A DNA stretch of 64,000 nucleotides, taken from NCBI RefSeq assembly GCF_000695255.1, contig NZ_JMIB01000026.1, positions 62,001-126,000 of the forward strand. The letters run 5' to 3'. How positions within the stretch are numbered: position 1 is the first letter of the stretch; each line of letters begins with the position of its first letter. The position numbers and the translations under genes were made by a program. The notes below the pieces were generated by a model that saw nothing but the letters and a program-made list of their open reading frames with translations, was not told the DNA's origin and did no database searches. The stretch is from Photobacterium galatheae (GTDB taxonomy: Bacteria > Pseudomonadota > Gammaproteobacteria > Enterobacterales > Vibrionaceae). Below are positions 51,972 to 61,274 of this stretch, in pieces.

Positions 51972-52490
51972 ATGAGAGATGACAACACAGCCGTGCTGTA
52001 TGAGCACGTGCGTTCAGCGTTATCAGACGAGCAGGGTTATGCACGTCATCTGGATGAGAAAGCTGCACGCCTGCTTGGGTTGCACTCTGCGGTGATTGCG
52101 GGGTTTACCATTTTGGTTTTTATGGCGTCTTCTCTCTTCCTTCCCCCCGAACATGTCATCGGCTGGTTGGCAGGCATCGCAGTTCTGTTGACCTATGTTG
52201 GGTTGATCTCTGCCTGGAGCCTGCTTTTTCGGTTGCTGCGTCCTTCTGATGCCTACGGTGTGGTCTTGCCGGAAACCTGGTTAGAAGATATGAAACAACA
52301 GGGGGCGAACATGAATGCCCATTTGGCGCTTGTTCGTTGCTATACCGTCTGGCAGAAGCTGAATCACAACAATCAGCAGAAAAATCTGTTGTTGACGAAG
52401 GCGTACCATGAAATTGTATTTTCTGCCTGGTTAATCGCGATTGCTTTATTGCTGTTACTGGCAGCAAAGTATTTCGGGCTTGATCTGTAA
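51972..52490 (+). CDS. Hypothetical membrane protein with two or three transmembrane segments
   Basis: This 172-residue protein has hydrophobic segments at about residues 39-56 (AVIAGFTILVFMASSLFL), 63-85 (VIGWLAGIAVLLTYVGLISA) and 149-165 (AWLIAIALLLLLAAKYF). A cytoplasmic helical N-terminus and a long loop complete it. The layout resembles the Pycsar/SMODS-like two-helix effector domains found in some phage-defence systems, but no partner nucleotidyltransferase gene is adjacent. I therefore call it only a small membrane protein of unknown function. Confidence 0.7.
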   Translation: MRDDNTAVLYEHVRSALSDEQGYARHLDEKAARLLGLHSAVIAGFTILVFMASSLFLPPEHVIGWLAGIAVLLTYVGLISAWSLLFRLLRPSDAYGVVLPETWLEDMKQQGANMNAHLALVRCYTVWQKLNHNNQQKNLLLTKAYHEIVFSAWLIAIALLLLLAAKYFGLDL

Positions 52491-52583
52491 CTTTGACCCA
52501 AAAGTGATGTTTTGGCTCACCGGCTGGCGTCTTAGTGTTAGAGTGTGCAAAAGCGATATTTCATGTGTGCATCAGGAGGGAAG

Positions 52584-53117
52584 ATGCAATTGGTTCACTG
52601 TAGCTTTGAAAAACACGGCGAAGCCATTCAGGCAATTTTCAATGACGCGATTCTCAATACCACGGCTTTATACGAATATCAGCCCCGATCCATGGCAGTG
52701 ATTCAGGCTTGGTTTGCGACCAAAGCAGCGAATGAATTTCCGGTGATTGGTTTTGAGAGTGATACCGGTGAACTGATGGGATTTGCCAGCTACGGTACAT
52801 TTCGGGCCTGGGCAGCATTTCAATATTCTGTTGAACATTCGGTTTATATTCATCCGGACCATCAGGGCAAAGGATTAGGAAAAATGTTGATGGAAGCGTT
52901 GATTCAGTCAGCCAGAGCACAGAATTATCATGTGATGGTGGGGGGAATTGACGCCTCAAACACAGGCAGTATTGCGTTACATAAAAAATTAGGTTTTGAA
53001 TATTCAGGGACGATTAAGCAAGCTGCCTATAAATTTGACCGTTGGCTGGATTTGGATTTTTATCAGCTGACACTCGACACGCCGTTAAAGCCAGTTTCTG
53101 GCTCACTGAAAGATTGA
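52584..53117 (+). CDS. GNAT family N-acetyltransferase
   Basis: This 177-residue protein is a Pat-like GNAT. The N-terminus (HCSFEKHGEAIQAIFNDAIL) and TTALYEYQPRSMAVIQAWF fit the phosphinothricin/MddA group. The acetyl-CoA loop is DHQGKGLGKMLMEALIQSA near residues 93-111, and LHKKLGFEYSGTIKQAAYKF follows. It is distinct from the similar gene at 5892. CAGGAGGG lies upstream of the ATG. The methyltransferase gene begins 12 bases later. Confidence 0.88.
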   Translation: MQLVHCSFEKHGEAIQAIFNDAILNTTALYEYQPRSMAVIQAWFATKAANEFPVIGFESDTGELMGFASYGTFRAWAAFQYSVEHSVYIHPDHQGKGLGKMLMEALIQSARAQNYHVMVGGIDASNTGSIALHKKLGFEYSGTIKQAAYKFDRWLDLDFYQLTLDTPLKPVSGSLKD

Positions 53118-53129
53118 AAAGGACATTGG

Positions 53130-53858
53130 ATGTTATTGAATTGCCCGCTTGGTGAGGAAAGAGTTGAACGCCTGATCTCTATTTTGGCGCTGACACCCGA
53201 CAGTAAAGTGGTTGATATTGGCTGTGGTGAAGGCGAATTATTGCTTCGCCTTGCGAAAGCAACGGGCGCGAAGTGTCTGGGGTTGGATATTTCAGAAGCC
53301 TGTATTTCAACAGCAATGCTGAAAGCGGAACAACAGGGATTGTCGGATTTGGTTCGATTTGAAGTGGCTGATGGCAGCAAACTTCAACTGACTGCCGAAT
53401 ATGATGTCGCAATTTGTATGGGGTCGGTGCATGCGTTTGCAACGGGGGAGGCAGCCTACCCTGCCGCGCTGTCAACGATGCAGCAATGGTTGACACCCCG
53501 TGGACAGCTTTTGATCGGTGAGGCTTACTGGAAACAATCTCCGGATCAGGCATATCTGGATTTTATGGGTGAACCTGTGGGCATTTATCAAAGCCATCAG
53601 GGGAATATTGAAGTGGCAGAATCACATGGTTTGATTGTCGCCTATGCTGCGACCAGTCATCAGGATGAATGGGATCATTTCGAAGGCAGTTTTCGTTTAA
53701 ATGCGGAACGTGCTGCACAGGCTAACCCGGAAGATGAAGCCGCACTTCAAAAGCGTGATGCGGTGAGAGAATGGAATACTTACTATCATCGCTATGGCCG
53801 TGACACGATGGGCTTTGGTTTTTATCTGATGCTCAAAGTTGAAAATGGGGATCGTTAA
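53130..53858 (+). CDS. SAM-dependent methyltransferase
   Basis: This 242-residue class I methyltransferase has motif I KVVDIGCGEGELLLRLAKAT near residues 28-47, the acidic ribose-binding loop GLDISEACI and DVAICMGSVHAFA near 92-104. The substrate is unknown. It follows the GNAT gene by 12 bases and is probably in one operon with it. A hairpin with a T-rich tail closes the unit. Confidence 0.87.
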   Translation: MLLNCPLGEERVERLISILALTPDSKVVDIGCGEGELLLRLAKATGAKCLGLDISEACISTAMLKAEQQGLSDLVRFEVADGSKLQLTAEYDVAICMGSVHAFATGEAAYPAALSTMQQWLTPRGQLLIGEAYWKQSPDQAYLDFMGEPVGIYQSHQGNIEVAESHGLIVAYAATSHQDEWDHFEGSFRLNAERAAQANPEDEAALQKRDAVREWNTYYHRYGRDTMGFGFYLMLKVENGDR

Positions 53859-53910
53859 AAATTCAGCCTGAACCCAAAAGGCTGATGTCAGCGTTGACCT
53901 AAACCGATTG

Positions 53911-53935
53911 GGCCGCCCTATGGCGGTCTTATTTA
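53911..53935 (+). terminator. Intrinsic terminator of the GNAT-methyltransferase unit
   Basis: The stem GGCCGCC / GGCGGTC (one G-U pair) with loop CTAT is followed by TTATTTATTT. It lies 53 bases after the stop. Confidence 0.75.
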
Positions 53936-53992
53936 TTTCCGGAGATGAACCGGTTGGCTGGAACGTCATAAAGAGGCGAAAAGGAGACGGTT

Positions 53993-54832
53993 ATGGAACA
54001 CAGCAGGAATAAACGTGCGCTGGTGGTTGAAGGTGGTGCGATGCGCGGGATTTTTGCAACGGGTGTACTGGACGGGTTTCTGGAAAAAGGTTACCGGCCG
54101 TTTGATTTCTGTATTGGGGTTTCAGCCGGTTCAACCAATCTGGCGGCATGGCTGGCAAACCAGCATGGGCGTAATTATCAGGTCATTACCGATTATTCCT
54201 GCCGGCCAGAGTTTATCAGCCTGCGCAGATTCGTGCGGGGCGGCCATTGGCTGGATCTGGACTGGTTGTGGAGGATTACCATCAACGAAATTCGTTTGGA
54301 TCTGGATGCCTTCGCAGCGCAACCTGTGCCGTTATATGTAGTCACCACTCAAGTCGCAACCGGTGAGGCTGTCTATGCCCGGGCGACGGCAGAGAATCTG
54401 GAGCAACTTTTAAAGGCGTCTTGTTCTGTGCCGGTTGCTTATCGGGATTTTCCTGAACTGAATGGAATTGCCATGACTGATGGCGGTGTAGCTGATTCGA
54501 TTCCGGTCATGAAAGCTTATGAGATGGGCGCGCGGGAGATGACCGTGATTCTGTCTCGGCCCTTGGGATACCGTAAAAAGGTTAGTAAAGCCTCCTGGCT
54601 GGTGCGTCGTCTGCTGGCAGATACGCCGCAACTGGCTTATGCCATGATGCATCGTGCTGACAGTTATAATCAGGCAATTGATTTTATTGAAAACCCACCA
54701 GCCGACTGTAAAATTCGGGTGATTGCGCCGCCGGCAGAATTTGATGTGGGCCGAATCACGACGGATAAAAAGCGGCTGGACGCCGGTTATCAAATGGGAC
54801 TGGCCGCGACGGCTGTGGTGGAATCGCAATAA
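53993..54832 (+). CDS. Patatin-like phospholipase (YjjU-like)
   Basis: This 279-residue patatin-family acyl hydrolase has the oxyanion motif VVEGGAMRGIFATGVLDGF near residues 11-29, the nucleophile Ser in GVSAGS near 42-47, and the catalytic Asp in MTDGGVADSIPV near 161-172. There is no signal peptide, so it should act in the cytoplasm on lipids or acyl-thioesters. The order and spacing resemble E. coli YjjU. AAGGAGACGG lies before the ATG. The ASCH-domain gene follows after 48 bases. Confidence 0.92.
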   Translation: MEHSRNKRALVVEGGAMRGIFATGVLDGFLEKGYRPFDFCIGVSAGSTNLAAWLANQHGRNYQVITDYSCRPEFISLRRFVRGGHWLDLDWLWRITINEIRLDLDAFAAQPVPLYVVTTQVATGEAVYARATAENLEQLLKASCSVPVAYRDFPELNGIAMTDGGVADSIPVMKAYEMGAREMTVILSRPLGYRKKVSKASWLVRRLLADTPQLAYAMMHRADSYNQAIDFIENPPADCKIRVIAPPAEFDVGRITTDKKRLDAGYQMGLAATAVVESQ

Positions 54833-54880
54833 ATTTGACCGCCACAATCTGATGAATGATGTGAATCAGCAAGGAAGACA

Positions 54881-55417
54881 ATGATTTTTAAAAATTTTGC
54901 ACCGGCAACGCTGGCTGAGCAGTTCAACCTGACACCTCAGGCGGCAGCCTGCCTGTCGGCTTATCTGGTTACATTACCAGAGGCACAGATTCCGCAGATC
55001 CCAAGTGTGAGTGCGGACTATTTTTGTGCAGACAAAGAAAATGCCGATATTTGTGCTGAACTGGTTCGAATTGGACAGAAACAAGCAACATGCAGTATGA
55101 AATACTGGTACGTCACAGGGGATGAGCAGGGGCCAGAGCCAATGCCTCAGGTTGGTCAATTACTGATTGTGACCAACTGGGATGGCGAGCCTGTCGCCAT
55201 CACTCAGATTACCTCGGTGACTGAAGCGCGATTTAAAGAGATCACCGCTGATTTTGCGGCCGCAGAAGGGGAAGGGGATCAGTCACTGGACTGGTGGCGG
55301 GAAGCACACTGGCGGTTTTTCAGTGCGGAATGTGATGCGCTGGGCATCCAGATGACAGAAGAGGTTTTGCTGGTGTTGGAGCGCTTCAAGACCGTTTGGG
55401 CGAAAGAGGCAGCCTGA
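54881..55417 (+). CDS. ASCH domain protein
   Basis: This 178-residue protein matches the ASCH (PUA-like) fold. GQLLIVTNWDGEPVAITQIT near residues 92-111 and FKEITADFAAAEGEGDQSLD near 117-136, then WWREAHWRFFSAEC near 137-150, are the characteristic motif. Members bind RNA or modified nucleosides; the E. coli relative YqfB is an N4-acetylcytidine amidohydrolase. The first 85 residues, with DYFCADKENADICAELV, are an additional helical part. AAGGAAG precedes the start. Confidence 0.85.
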   Translation: MIFKNFAPATLAEQFNLTPQAAACLSAYLVTLPEAQIPQIPSVSADYFCADKENADICAELVRIGQKQATCSMKYWYVTGDEQGPEPMPQVGQLLIVTNWDGEPVAITQITSVTEARFKEITADFAAAEGEGDQSLDWWREAHWRFFSAECDALGIQMTEEVLLVLERFKTVWAKEAA

Positions 55418-55551
55418 ATGCAATGAAATGAAGGTCTTTCTTGGGCCATTTTTTTATTTGTCTCGTGATTATCTGACCTGATTTCAGCGGCTTGAGTCCC
55501 GGCTCTGCTATCTTTAATCACATTGACGATTCAGTGATGGCAGAGCGGGAC

Positions 55552-56883
55552 ATGAAAACATACTGGCTCAATCGCTGGGAAACAATCCGGAACAGCTTTT
55601 GGTTTGTGCCGGCGATGCTTCTGGTCATTGCTGTCGGCCTGGCGCGTATTGCCGTCACCTTGGATCACCAATTACCCCAATTGCCTTTTTCCTTGCCTGA
55701 GATTGGTTTTACCGGCGGCGCAGAAGGTGCCCGAAGTGTTTTGTCGACCATCGCCGGCTCCATGGTGACTGTGGCCGGTGTGGCTTTTTCGATCACCATT
55801 GTTGCTCTGACATTAGCCTCTTCTCAGTTTGGCCCAAGGCTGCTGAGGAACTTTATGCGCGATCCGGGAAATCAATATGTGCTGGGGACTTTCATTGCCA
55901 CCTTCATCTACTGCCTGTTGGTTCTGAGCACCGTCACCAGCAATCATGATCATGTCTTTGTGCCCCGGCTGGCCGTAAACATCTCACTCTTGCTGGCATT
56001 ACTGAATGTGGGCGTTCTCATTTATTTCATCCATCATGTTGCAACATCGATTCAGGCGGATCATGTGATCAATGGTGTGTATGAAGAATTGAATCAGCAT
56101 ATTGCACATTTTTTCCCGGATGAACTAGGTGCACAGGCAGCAGGACAGCGATCAGATCAACAGAAAGCAGGTCAATCGTTCACCGGCATCTTCCATCGGA
56201 TTGTGCCAGCCAGGCATGAAGGGTACTTACAGGCTGTTGACCGATCATCACTTCGTCATCTTGCTGAACAACAGAACTGTCGGATTGTGTTGAGTCATCG
56301 AGCCGGGAGCTTTGTGATTAAAGGCAGTTCACTGGCTGTGGTGTTGTCGGAGACTGAGTTGGACGAAGGGCTGGATTCACAACTGCAGTCTTGTGTCATT
56401 GTTGGCAAAGTCAGAACGCCGGAACAGGATCCGGAGTTTGCCATTCACCAATTGGTCGAAGTGGCCGTCCGGGCGTTATCACCGGGAATTAATGATCCCT
56501 TTACCGCGATGACCTGTGTTGATCGGTTAAGTGCGGTGCTCTGTTCGCTGACCGGGCGTGCTTTTCATCCAGCTTGCTGGTATCACGCCGACGGGCAGCT
56601 TCAGTTGGTTGAACAACCCCTGGATTTTTCAGGCATGCTGAATGCGTCTTTCGATCAAATCCGACAACATAGCCTGACTGATGTGGCGGTTTCTATTCGT
56701 TTGCTGGAAGGTCTGTCCCGGGTTGCCAGCCACTGTCGCACGATTGAACAGCAGAAATCTGTCCGGCGACAGGCTGACATGATTATCCGGACCCGCCGGG
56801 AAAGTCTCTCCGAACCGGAAGACTTAGCTGATATGGAACAGCGATATCAAGTTCTGCAGGATGAGTTGCGCCAGCTTGGCTGA
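55552..56883 (+). CDS. DUF2254 membrane protein
   Basis: This membrane protein of about 443 residues has a DUF2254 architecture. Four hydrophobic segments lie in the first 170 residues (FVPAMLLVIAVGLARIAVTL; GSMVTVAGVAFSITIVALTL; YVLGTFIATFIYCLLVL; LLALLNVGVLIYFIHHVA), followed by a soluble C-terminal region with SPGINDPFTAMTCVDRLSAV and a helical end. The family's role is unknown, though it is widespread in bacteria. The in-frame ATG at 55537 is an alternative start with no better ribosome-binding site. Confidence 0.85.
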   Translation: MKTYWLNRWETIRNSFWFVPAMLLVIAVGLARIAVTLDHQLPQLPFSLPEIGFTGGAEGARSVLSTIAGSMVTVAGVAFSITIVALTLASSQFGPRLLRNFMRDPGNQYVLGTFIATFIYCLLVLSTVTSNHDHVFVPRLAVNISLLLALLNVGVLIYFIHHVATSIQADHVINGVYEELNQHIAHFFPDELGAQAAGQRSDQQKAGQSFTGIFHRIVPARHEGYLQAVDRSSLRHLAEQQNCRIVLSHRAGSFVIKGSSLAVVLSETELDEGLDSQLQSCVIVGKVRTPEQDPEFAIHQLVEVAVRALSPGINDPFTAMTCVDRLSAVLCSLTGRAFHPACWYHADGQLQLVEQPLDFSGMLNASFDQIRQHSLTDVAVSIRLLEGLSRVASHCRTIEQQKSVRRQADMIIRTRRESLSEPEDLADMEQRYQVLQDELRQLG

Positions 56884-57110
56884 TTCTGAGGTCGCACTGA
56901 CAGGTCTTCAATTTGCCTTCACAATCCGCGATTGGGGTCGTTGGCCCTTCCATAACAAGCCATATAGATCCAACCGTGCGTCAACAACAGTCTGGGAAAT
57001 CAACTGATAACATATACCTCTTAAAAAAGATACTTGAAAGGGAGCAGTTGTACCGTTATATTGTCTTTTATAAAAGATATTTAATTAAAAGAAATCTGAG
57101 GGAGAGGGAC

Positions 57111-58019
57111 ATGAACTATTTACTTGCACTATCTGTGCCCATGTTATGGGGCAGTACCTATGCTGCCGTGAGTTTGTTTTTGCAAGATATGTCACCTTAT
57201 TGGGTTGCTGTATGGCGGGCACTACCTGCAGGCTTCGTTTTGCTCATGCTTCGTCCGAAGCTGCCACCGCTGAGCTGGGGACGTATGTCGCTCCTGAGCT
57301 TTTGCAATATCGCCGCTTTTTTTGTTCTGCTGTTTATTGCGGCTTATCGTTTGCCCGGTTCTGTCGCCGGTACTTTGGGTGCCACCATGCCATTACAACT
57401 GATGTTGTTGCAGTGGATCGGAGAAGGGAAAAGACCCGACCCCCGTTCAGTTTTGTTGGCTGTGGTGGGTTTGATTGGTGTCGGTCTGCTGCTGAATCCG
57501 TCTGCCGATCTTGATCCGATAGGAACGCTGGCTGCTTTGGCCGGGACAGCACTGGTGGCCCAGTCGGCGATCTGGATGAAACGCTGGCCTGTGAATGACG
57601 CACTGGGTTTTGCAGCCTGGCAGCTTGTGTTGGGTGGGATCATGCTGATTCCTTTCGCCTGGTTTGTAGCAGGTGCACCAGTCGCTTTGTCGATGGATGC
57701 GCTTCCCGGACTTCTGTGGCTGGTCTTGCTGAATACAGCGTTTGGTTACTGGGCGTGGGTTCGTTCTGTGAAAAAACTGGGGCCGAATGTGATGTCAATG
57801 CTGTCTTTGGTGAACCCTGTGACGGCCGTGATGCTCGGGATTGGTTTGGTCGGTGAAAGTTTAGGACTTTTACAATGGGCAGGTATTGGTTTGATTCTGT
57901 TCGCTCTGCTACTGATGAAAAAACCAGCAGCACATGCCCGGCAGGAAACCCCTCAGACTGATGAGCAAGAAAGTCATGTCCTGAATGAGCAAAACAGGAA
58001 ATCGGTGCAGGCCCGGTAG
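57111..58019 (+). CDS. EamA/DMT family transporter
   Basis: This 302-residue inner-membrane protein has ten hydrophobic segments in two EamA repeats: LLALSVPMLWGSTYAAVSLF at the start and the second from about residue 145 (GTLAALAGTALVAQSAIWMK). Members of this drug/metabolite transporter family export amino acids or other metabolites. GAGGGAGAGGG directly before the ATG at 57111 decides the start; open frame before it has no such site. The hydrophilic tail (about residues 270-302) is unremarkable. Confidence 0.88.
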   Translation: MNYLLALSVPMLWGSTYAAVSLFLQDMSPYWVAVWRALPAGFVLLMLRPKLPPLSWGRMSLLSFCNIAAFFVLLFIAAYRLPGSVAGTLGATMPLQLMLLQWIGEGKRPDPRSVLLAVVGLIGVGLLLNPSADLDPIGTLAALAGTALVAQSAIWMKRWPVNDALGFAAWQLVLGGIMLIPFAWFVAGAPVALSMDALPGLLWLVLLNTAFGYWAWVRSVKKLGPNVMSMLSLVNPVTAVMLGIGLVGESLGLLQWAGIGLILFALLLMKKPAAHARQETPQTDEQESHVLNEQNRKSVQAR

Positions 58020-58080
58020 AACGACATGTGTTTCAGTGATCAGTGTGTCGGGCGAAGTGATTCATAGCCCGTCAGGACGA

Positions 58081-58105
58081 AAAAGCGGCTTTGGCCGCTT
58101 TTTTC
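58081..58105. terminator. Bidirectional terminator between transporter and peptide deformylase
   Basis: A 10-bp stem AAAAAGCGGC / GCCGCTTTTT with a four-base loop is flanked by A- and T-runs on opposite sides. It serves the two convergent genes and partly overlaps the deformylase stop. Confidence 0.88.
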
Positions 58106-58619
58106 AGTTGAGTCCGAGCTGTCTTCTGAACTCTGATTCCGTGGCATAATCCTGAGAGTCAGCGCGATCCAGGAAGACAATGCCATTGAGGTGGTCCAGC
58201 TCGTGCTGGAAAATCCGGGCAATAAAACCGGTTAATTCGCATTGTATTTTCTGGCCGTCAAGTTGCTCATATCCCACTTTGATTGTGGTTGACCGAGGCA
58301 CCAGAGCACGCATACCCGGAATGCTCAGGCAGCCTTCCCAGTCTTTTTCGATCGTTTCGCTCATCCAGTAAATTTCCGGATTCAGCATCAGCGTCGGTTG
58401 CATGGCGGGCGCATGCGGATAACGTGCATTTGGTGAGGAAGCCACAATAAATGCCCGCACAGATTCACTGACCTGCGGCGCGGCAATTCCCACCCCCTGA
58501 TGAGAGAGCATCAGGTCCTGCAGTTCGGTAAAAAAGGGCGCATACTCCTTCCATTGCGCTGCGGTTAACGCTTTGGCCTGCTGGCGTAAAATCGGATGAC
58601 CTAATTGCGCAATCTTCAT
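58104..58619 (-). CDS. def: Peptide deformylase
   Basis: This 171-residue metalloenzyme removes the formyl group from nascent proteins. All three motifs are present: GVGIAAPQVSE near residues 43-53, EGCLSIPGMRA near 96-106 with the metal-binding Cys, and HELDHLNGIVFLDR near 139-152 with both His ligands and the catalytic Glu. It starts with MKIAQLGHPILRQQAKALTA. The usual fmt neighbour is absent, so this is probably a secondary, paralogous deformylase. Confidence 0.95.
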   Translation of the reverse strand: MKIAQLGHPILRQQAKALTAAQWKEYAPFFTELQDLMLSHQGVGIAAPQVSESVRAFIVASSPNARYPHAPAMQPTLMLNPEIYWMSETIEKDWEGCLSIPGMRALVPRSTTIKVGYEQLDGQKIQCELTGFIARIFQHELDHLNGIVFLDRADSQDYATESEFRRQLGLN

Positions 58620-58682
58620 TCCATGTCTCCCTTTTGTGCTGATATTGGCGTTATATCGCGATGGGGCGGGTACTGCAAGTTG

Positions 58683-59129
58683 CTACTCACTGACTTTTTT
58701 CAGCGCAACGGCATTCATACAGTATCGTAAACCACTGGGCGCAGGGCCATCCGGGAAAACATGACCCAGATGCGCATCACAGACAGAACAGGTTGTTTCA
58801 ATCCGTTGCATGCCATGCGTTGTGTCCAGATGGTAACTGATGGCGTTTGCTTTGACGGGTTGGGTAAAGGATGGCCAGCCTGAGCCAGAATCAAATTTTT
58901 CACCGGCATCAAATAGCATGTTTCCGCAGCAGACACAGGCATACTCACCCGGTTCGAAGAGTTCACACATTTCCGAACCAAATGGTCGCTCTGTTCCTTT
59001 CAGGCGGGTGACATAATAGGCGTCTTCACTGAGCATCTGACGCCACTCATCTTCGCTTTTTTCAACACGACGGTCGGCGGGCAGGTTACCTTTTGCCGCA
59101 TGTTCAATGACATTTTCCCAAGTGAGCAT
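58683..59129 (-). CDS. msrB: Peptide-methionine (R)-S-oxide reductase
   Basis: This 148-residue MsrB reduces R-methionine sulfoxide in proteins. The zinc cysteines are CVCCG near residues 65-69 and CSVCDAHLGHVF near 113-124. The catalytic Cys is in LRYCMNAVAL near residue 137, with W in GSGWPSFTQPV near 83-93. GGAG six bases before the ATG at 59129 sets the start; an upstream TTG would lengthen it by four residues. An MsrA-like gene lies 1.4 kb away on the other strand. Confidence 0.93.
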   Translation of the reverse strand: MLTWENVIEHAAKGNLPADRRVEKSEDEWRQMLSEDAYYVTRLKGTERPFGSEMCELFEPGEYACVCCGNMLFDAGEKFDSGSGWPSFTQPVKANAISYHLDTTHGMQRIETTCSVCDAHLGHVFPDGPAPSGLRYCMNAVALKKVSE

Positions 59130-59351
59130 GGTGTTCTCCAAGTAATAGGGTTTGCTTATACATAGGGGGGAATGGCTGGGAATTCAAGTACAGTGTGTTA
59201 CTCAGACACAGACCGCCTTCCGGGCTGAAAATAACCTTATTTTTCTTATGTGTTTTACCGTGGCAGTCTTCGCTATAATGCCGCGCTCAATGATCTAAGC
59301 TCTTATCACAATGCTCTGGATTTACGATCCAGCCCGCACTGAGGAAAAACG

Positions 59352-60332
59352 ATGTCTCAATATGTAGTTTGTGCACTGTACAAGTTTGTTGCACTGGAAG
59401 ATTTTGAAGCCCTGCGCCAGCCGCTGCAGAATCTGATGGAAGAAAAAGAAATCCGCGGCACCCTGCTGCTGGCAAAAGAAGGGATCAACGGTACGGTTGC
59501 CGCCAAGCGTGAAGCCATTGATGCACTTCTGGCCTGGTTCAAAGCGGATAACCGCCTCGCAGACATCGTCTACAAAGAATCTTTTGACGACCATCAGCCA
59601 TTCAATCGTTCGAAAGTAAAATTGAAGAAAGAAATCGTCACCATGGGTGTTGAAGGGATTGACCCGCGCCATGTGGTGGGGACTTACGTGAAACCGACAG
59701 ACTGGAACGCTTTGATTGCTGATCCGGAAGTCTTTGTGGTGGACACCCGCAATGATTATGAGATCGAAGTCGGCACCTTCAAGCATGCAGTCAACCCGAA
59801 AACGGAGACGTTCCGTGAGTTTCCGGATTATGTGAAAGAGAACATGGACCCTGCCAAGCACAAGAAAGTTGCCATGTTCTGTACCGGTGGTATTCGTTGT
59901 GAAAAATCAACGGCTTACATGAAAGAGCAAGGCTTTGAAGAAGTGTATCACCTGGAAGGCGGTATTCTGAAGTATCTGGAAGAAGTTCCGGCTGAAGAAA
60001 GCCTGTGGGAAGGTGAGTGCTACGTTTTTGATGGCCGTGTCACAGTGAATCACCAGCTTGAAAAGGGATCATATGACCTGTGTAATGCTTGTCGACTGCC
60101 GATTACCGAGCAGGACATGCAAAGTGTGCATTACGAGAAAGGCGTGAGTTGTCCGAAGTGTGTTGATAAACACACCGAAGAACAAAAGGCCCGTTTCCGT
60201 GAGCGTGAAAAGCAGGTTCAGTTGGCTCAGGAACGTGGTGAAGAGCACGTGGGTGGCGATGCAATGAAAACGATTGAAGCGCGACGTCAGCAGAAGATTG
60301 AGCGCAAGAAACAGCAACGCGAACAGCGTTAA
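59352..60332 (+). CDS. trhO: tRNA uridine-34 hydroxylase TrhO (YceA/UPF0176)
   Basis: This 326-residue rhodanese-family protein hydroxylates U34 of tRNAs in an oxygen-dependent way, the first step to 5-oxyacetyl uridine derivatives. Family signatures are [20 protein letters not shown] at the N-terminus, [14 protein letters not shown] near residues 37-50, and a rhodanese domain with catalytic Cys in [20 protein letters not shown] near 174-193. The C-terminus has a zinc-like CNACRLP and CPKCVDKH pair and a charged tail (about 285-326). It stands alone with a strong terminator. Confidence 0.95.
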   Translation: MSQYVVCALYKFVALEDFEALRQPLQNLMEEKEIRGTLLLAKEGINGTVAAKREAIDALLAWFKADNRLADIVYKESFDDHQPFNRSKVKLKKEIVTMGVEGIDPRHVVGTYVKPTDWNALIADPEVFVVDTRNDYEIEVGTFKHAVNPKTETFREFPDYVKENMDPAKHKKVAMFCTGGIRCEKSTAYMKEQGFEEVYHLEGGILKYLEEVPAEESLWEGECYVFDGRVTVNHQLEKGSYDLCNACRLPITEQDMQSVHYEKGVSCPKCVDKHTEEQKARFREREKQVQLAQERGEEHVGGDAMKTIEARRQQKIERKKQQREQR

Positions 60333-60367
60333 TCTGCTGTCTCTGTTTTTCTTTTGAAAACATGCCT

Positions 60368-60398
60368 ATCCCTGGTCAATCTGGCCGGGGATTTTTTT
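60368..60398 (+). terminator. Intrinsic terminator of trhO
   Basis: The stem ATCCCTGG / CCGGGGAT with an eight-base loop region is followed by TTTTTTT, 36 bases after the stop. Confidence 0.87.
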
Positions 60399-60567
60399 GT
60401 TTGCAGTTTGCGGAATCAGTCTGTTTTGTGTGGCTTGCTAGGCCGGCGGCTGAAATGACAATCTCGTGTCAGCTCAGATGAATTGCACGAAAATGTGCCG
60501 GTGCACGAAACCTTTTTTCCACTGGGCGGGTCAAACTGATGAAACAGCACAGGACAGGAGATGCCGC

Positions 60568-61143
60568 ATGGAAACAATTGGCTTAGGCGGGAGTTGCCAT
60601 TGGTGTACTGAAGCGATATTCCGATCGCTGAAGGGTGTCCGAGAAGTCGAACAGGGTTGGTTGTCTGCACAGGGGCTGGATGGGATGTCTGAAGGGATTC
60701 TGGTTCGTTTTGATCCGGCCGGGATTGATCTGTATACCCTGATCCAAATTCATCTGCATACCCATAGCTGTACGTCTAATCATTCGTTACGTCATCGCTA
60801 TCGTTCAGCAGTCTATGCGTTCAGCCCGGAACAGCAGCGAGCTTCGCAGATTTGTCTGAAGGCGCTTCAGTCTGAATTCGAACACCCTGTGCTGACTGAG
60901 GCGCTGCGCTTCGATGCATTTGAACCCTCCCGGCAGGCATTGCAAGATTACTTTTACCGGAATCCGCAACGGCCTTTTTGTCAGGTGCGTATCTCGCCTA
61001 AATTGAGTTTTTTGCTGAAACAGTTCGGTGCCTATGTGGATGGCAATAAACGGCAGGTGATTGAGCAGTCGGTAGTTGATTCTGATGCTGATTCAGCGGT
61101 CAGTCCAGATACTTCGTCAGCAACCGAATCTGCCAATCTATGA
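60568..61143 (+). CDS. MsrA-like peptide-methionine (S)-S-oxide reductase
   Basis: This 191-residue protein resembles MsrA. The catalytic motif usually written GCFWC is SCHWC here (METIGLGGSCHWCTEAIFRS), keeping the reactive Cys. Later stretches are GVREVEQGWLSAQGLDG and SEGILVRFDPAGIDLYTLIQ, with THSCTSNHSLRHRYRSAVYA where MsrA has HDPT...QG.D.G.QYRSAIY. The His-Asp-Pro-Thr region is altered, so it is a divergent relative whose activity may differ. CAGGAG seven bases upstream sets the start. The acidic tail (about residues 167-191) is not typical. Confidence 0.82.
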   Translation: METIGLGGSCHWCTEAIFRSLKGVREVEQGWLSAQGLDGMSEGILVRFDPAGIDLYTLIQIHLHTHSCTSNHSLRHRYRSAVYAFSPEQQRASQICLKALQSEFEHPVLTEALRFDAFEPSRQALQDYFYRNPQRPFCQVRISPKLSFLLKQFGAYVDGNKRQVIEQSVVDSDADSAVSPDTSSATESANL

Positions 61144-61161
61144 AGACCTGGACTCTCTTCG

Positions 61162-61257
61162 CCATATGACGGCGGGGTGATTGCTGCATTGGTTGCAGAG
61201 GAAAATGACTGGATCACGGCGCAACGTATCGAAGCTTCCGGGAGCATGTTCCTGTAA
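61162..61257 (+). pseudogene. 3' remnant of a short-chain dehydrogenase/reductase gene
   Basis: This open stretch translates to PYDGGVIAALVAEENDWITA followed by QRIEASGSMFL and a stop. It matches the C-terminal end of SDR enzymes (VAFLVSEEARWITGQxIDxSGG). No upstream SDR sequence is visible, so only about 31 residues remain. A proper terminator (61275-61300) follows, as for a once-complete gene. Confidence 0.65.
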
Positions 61258-61274
61258 ATCGAAAGGCATCCGAT

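Noticed and set aside
51972-52490. Pycsar/CBASS-type membrane effector
   Set aside because: Topology is similar, but there is no cyclase or other defence gene next to it, so no defence role is claimed.
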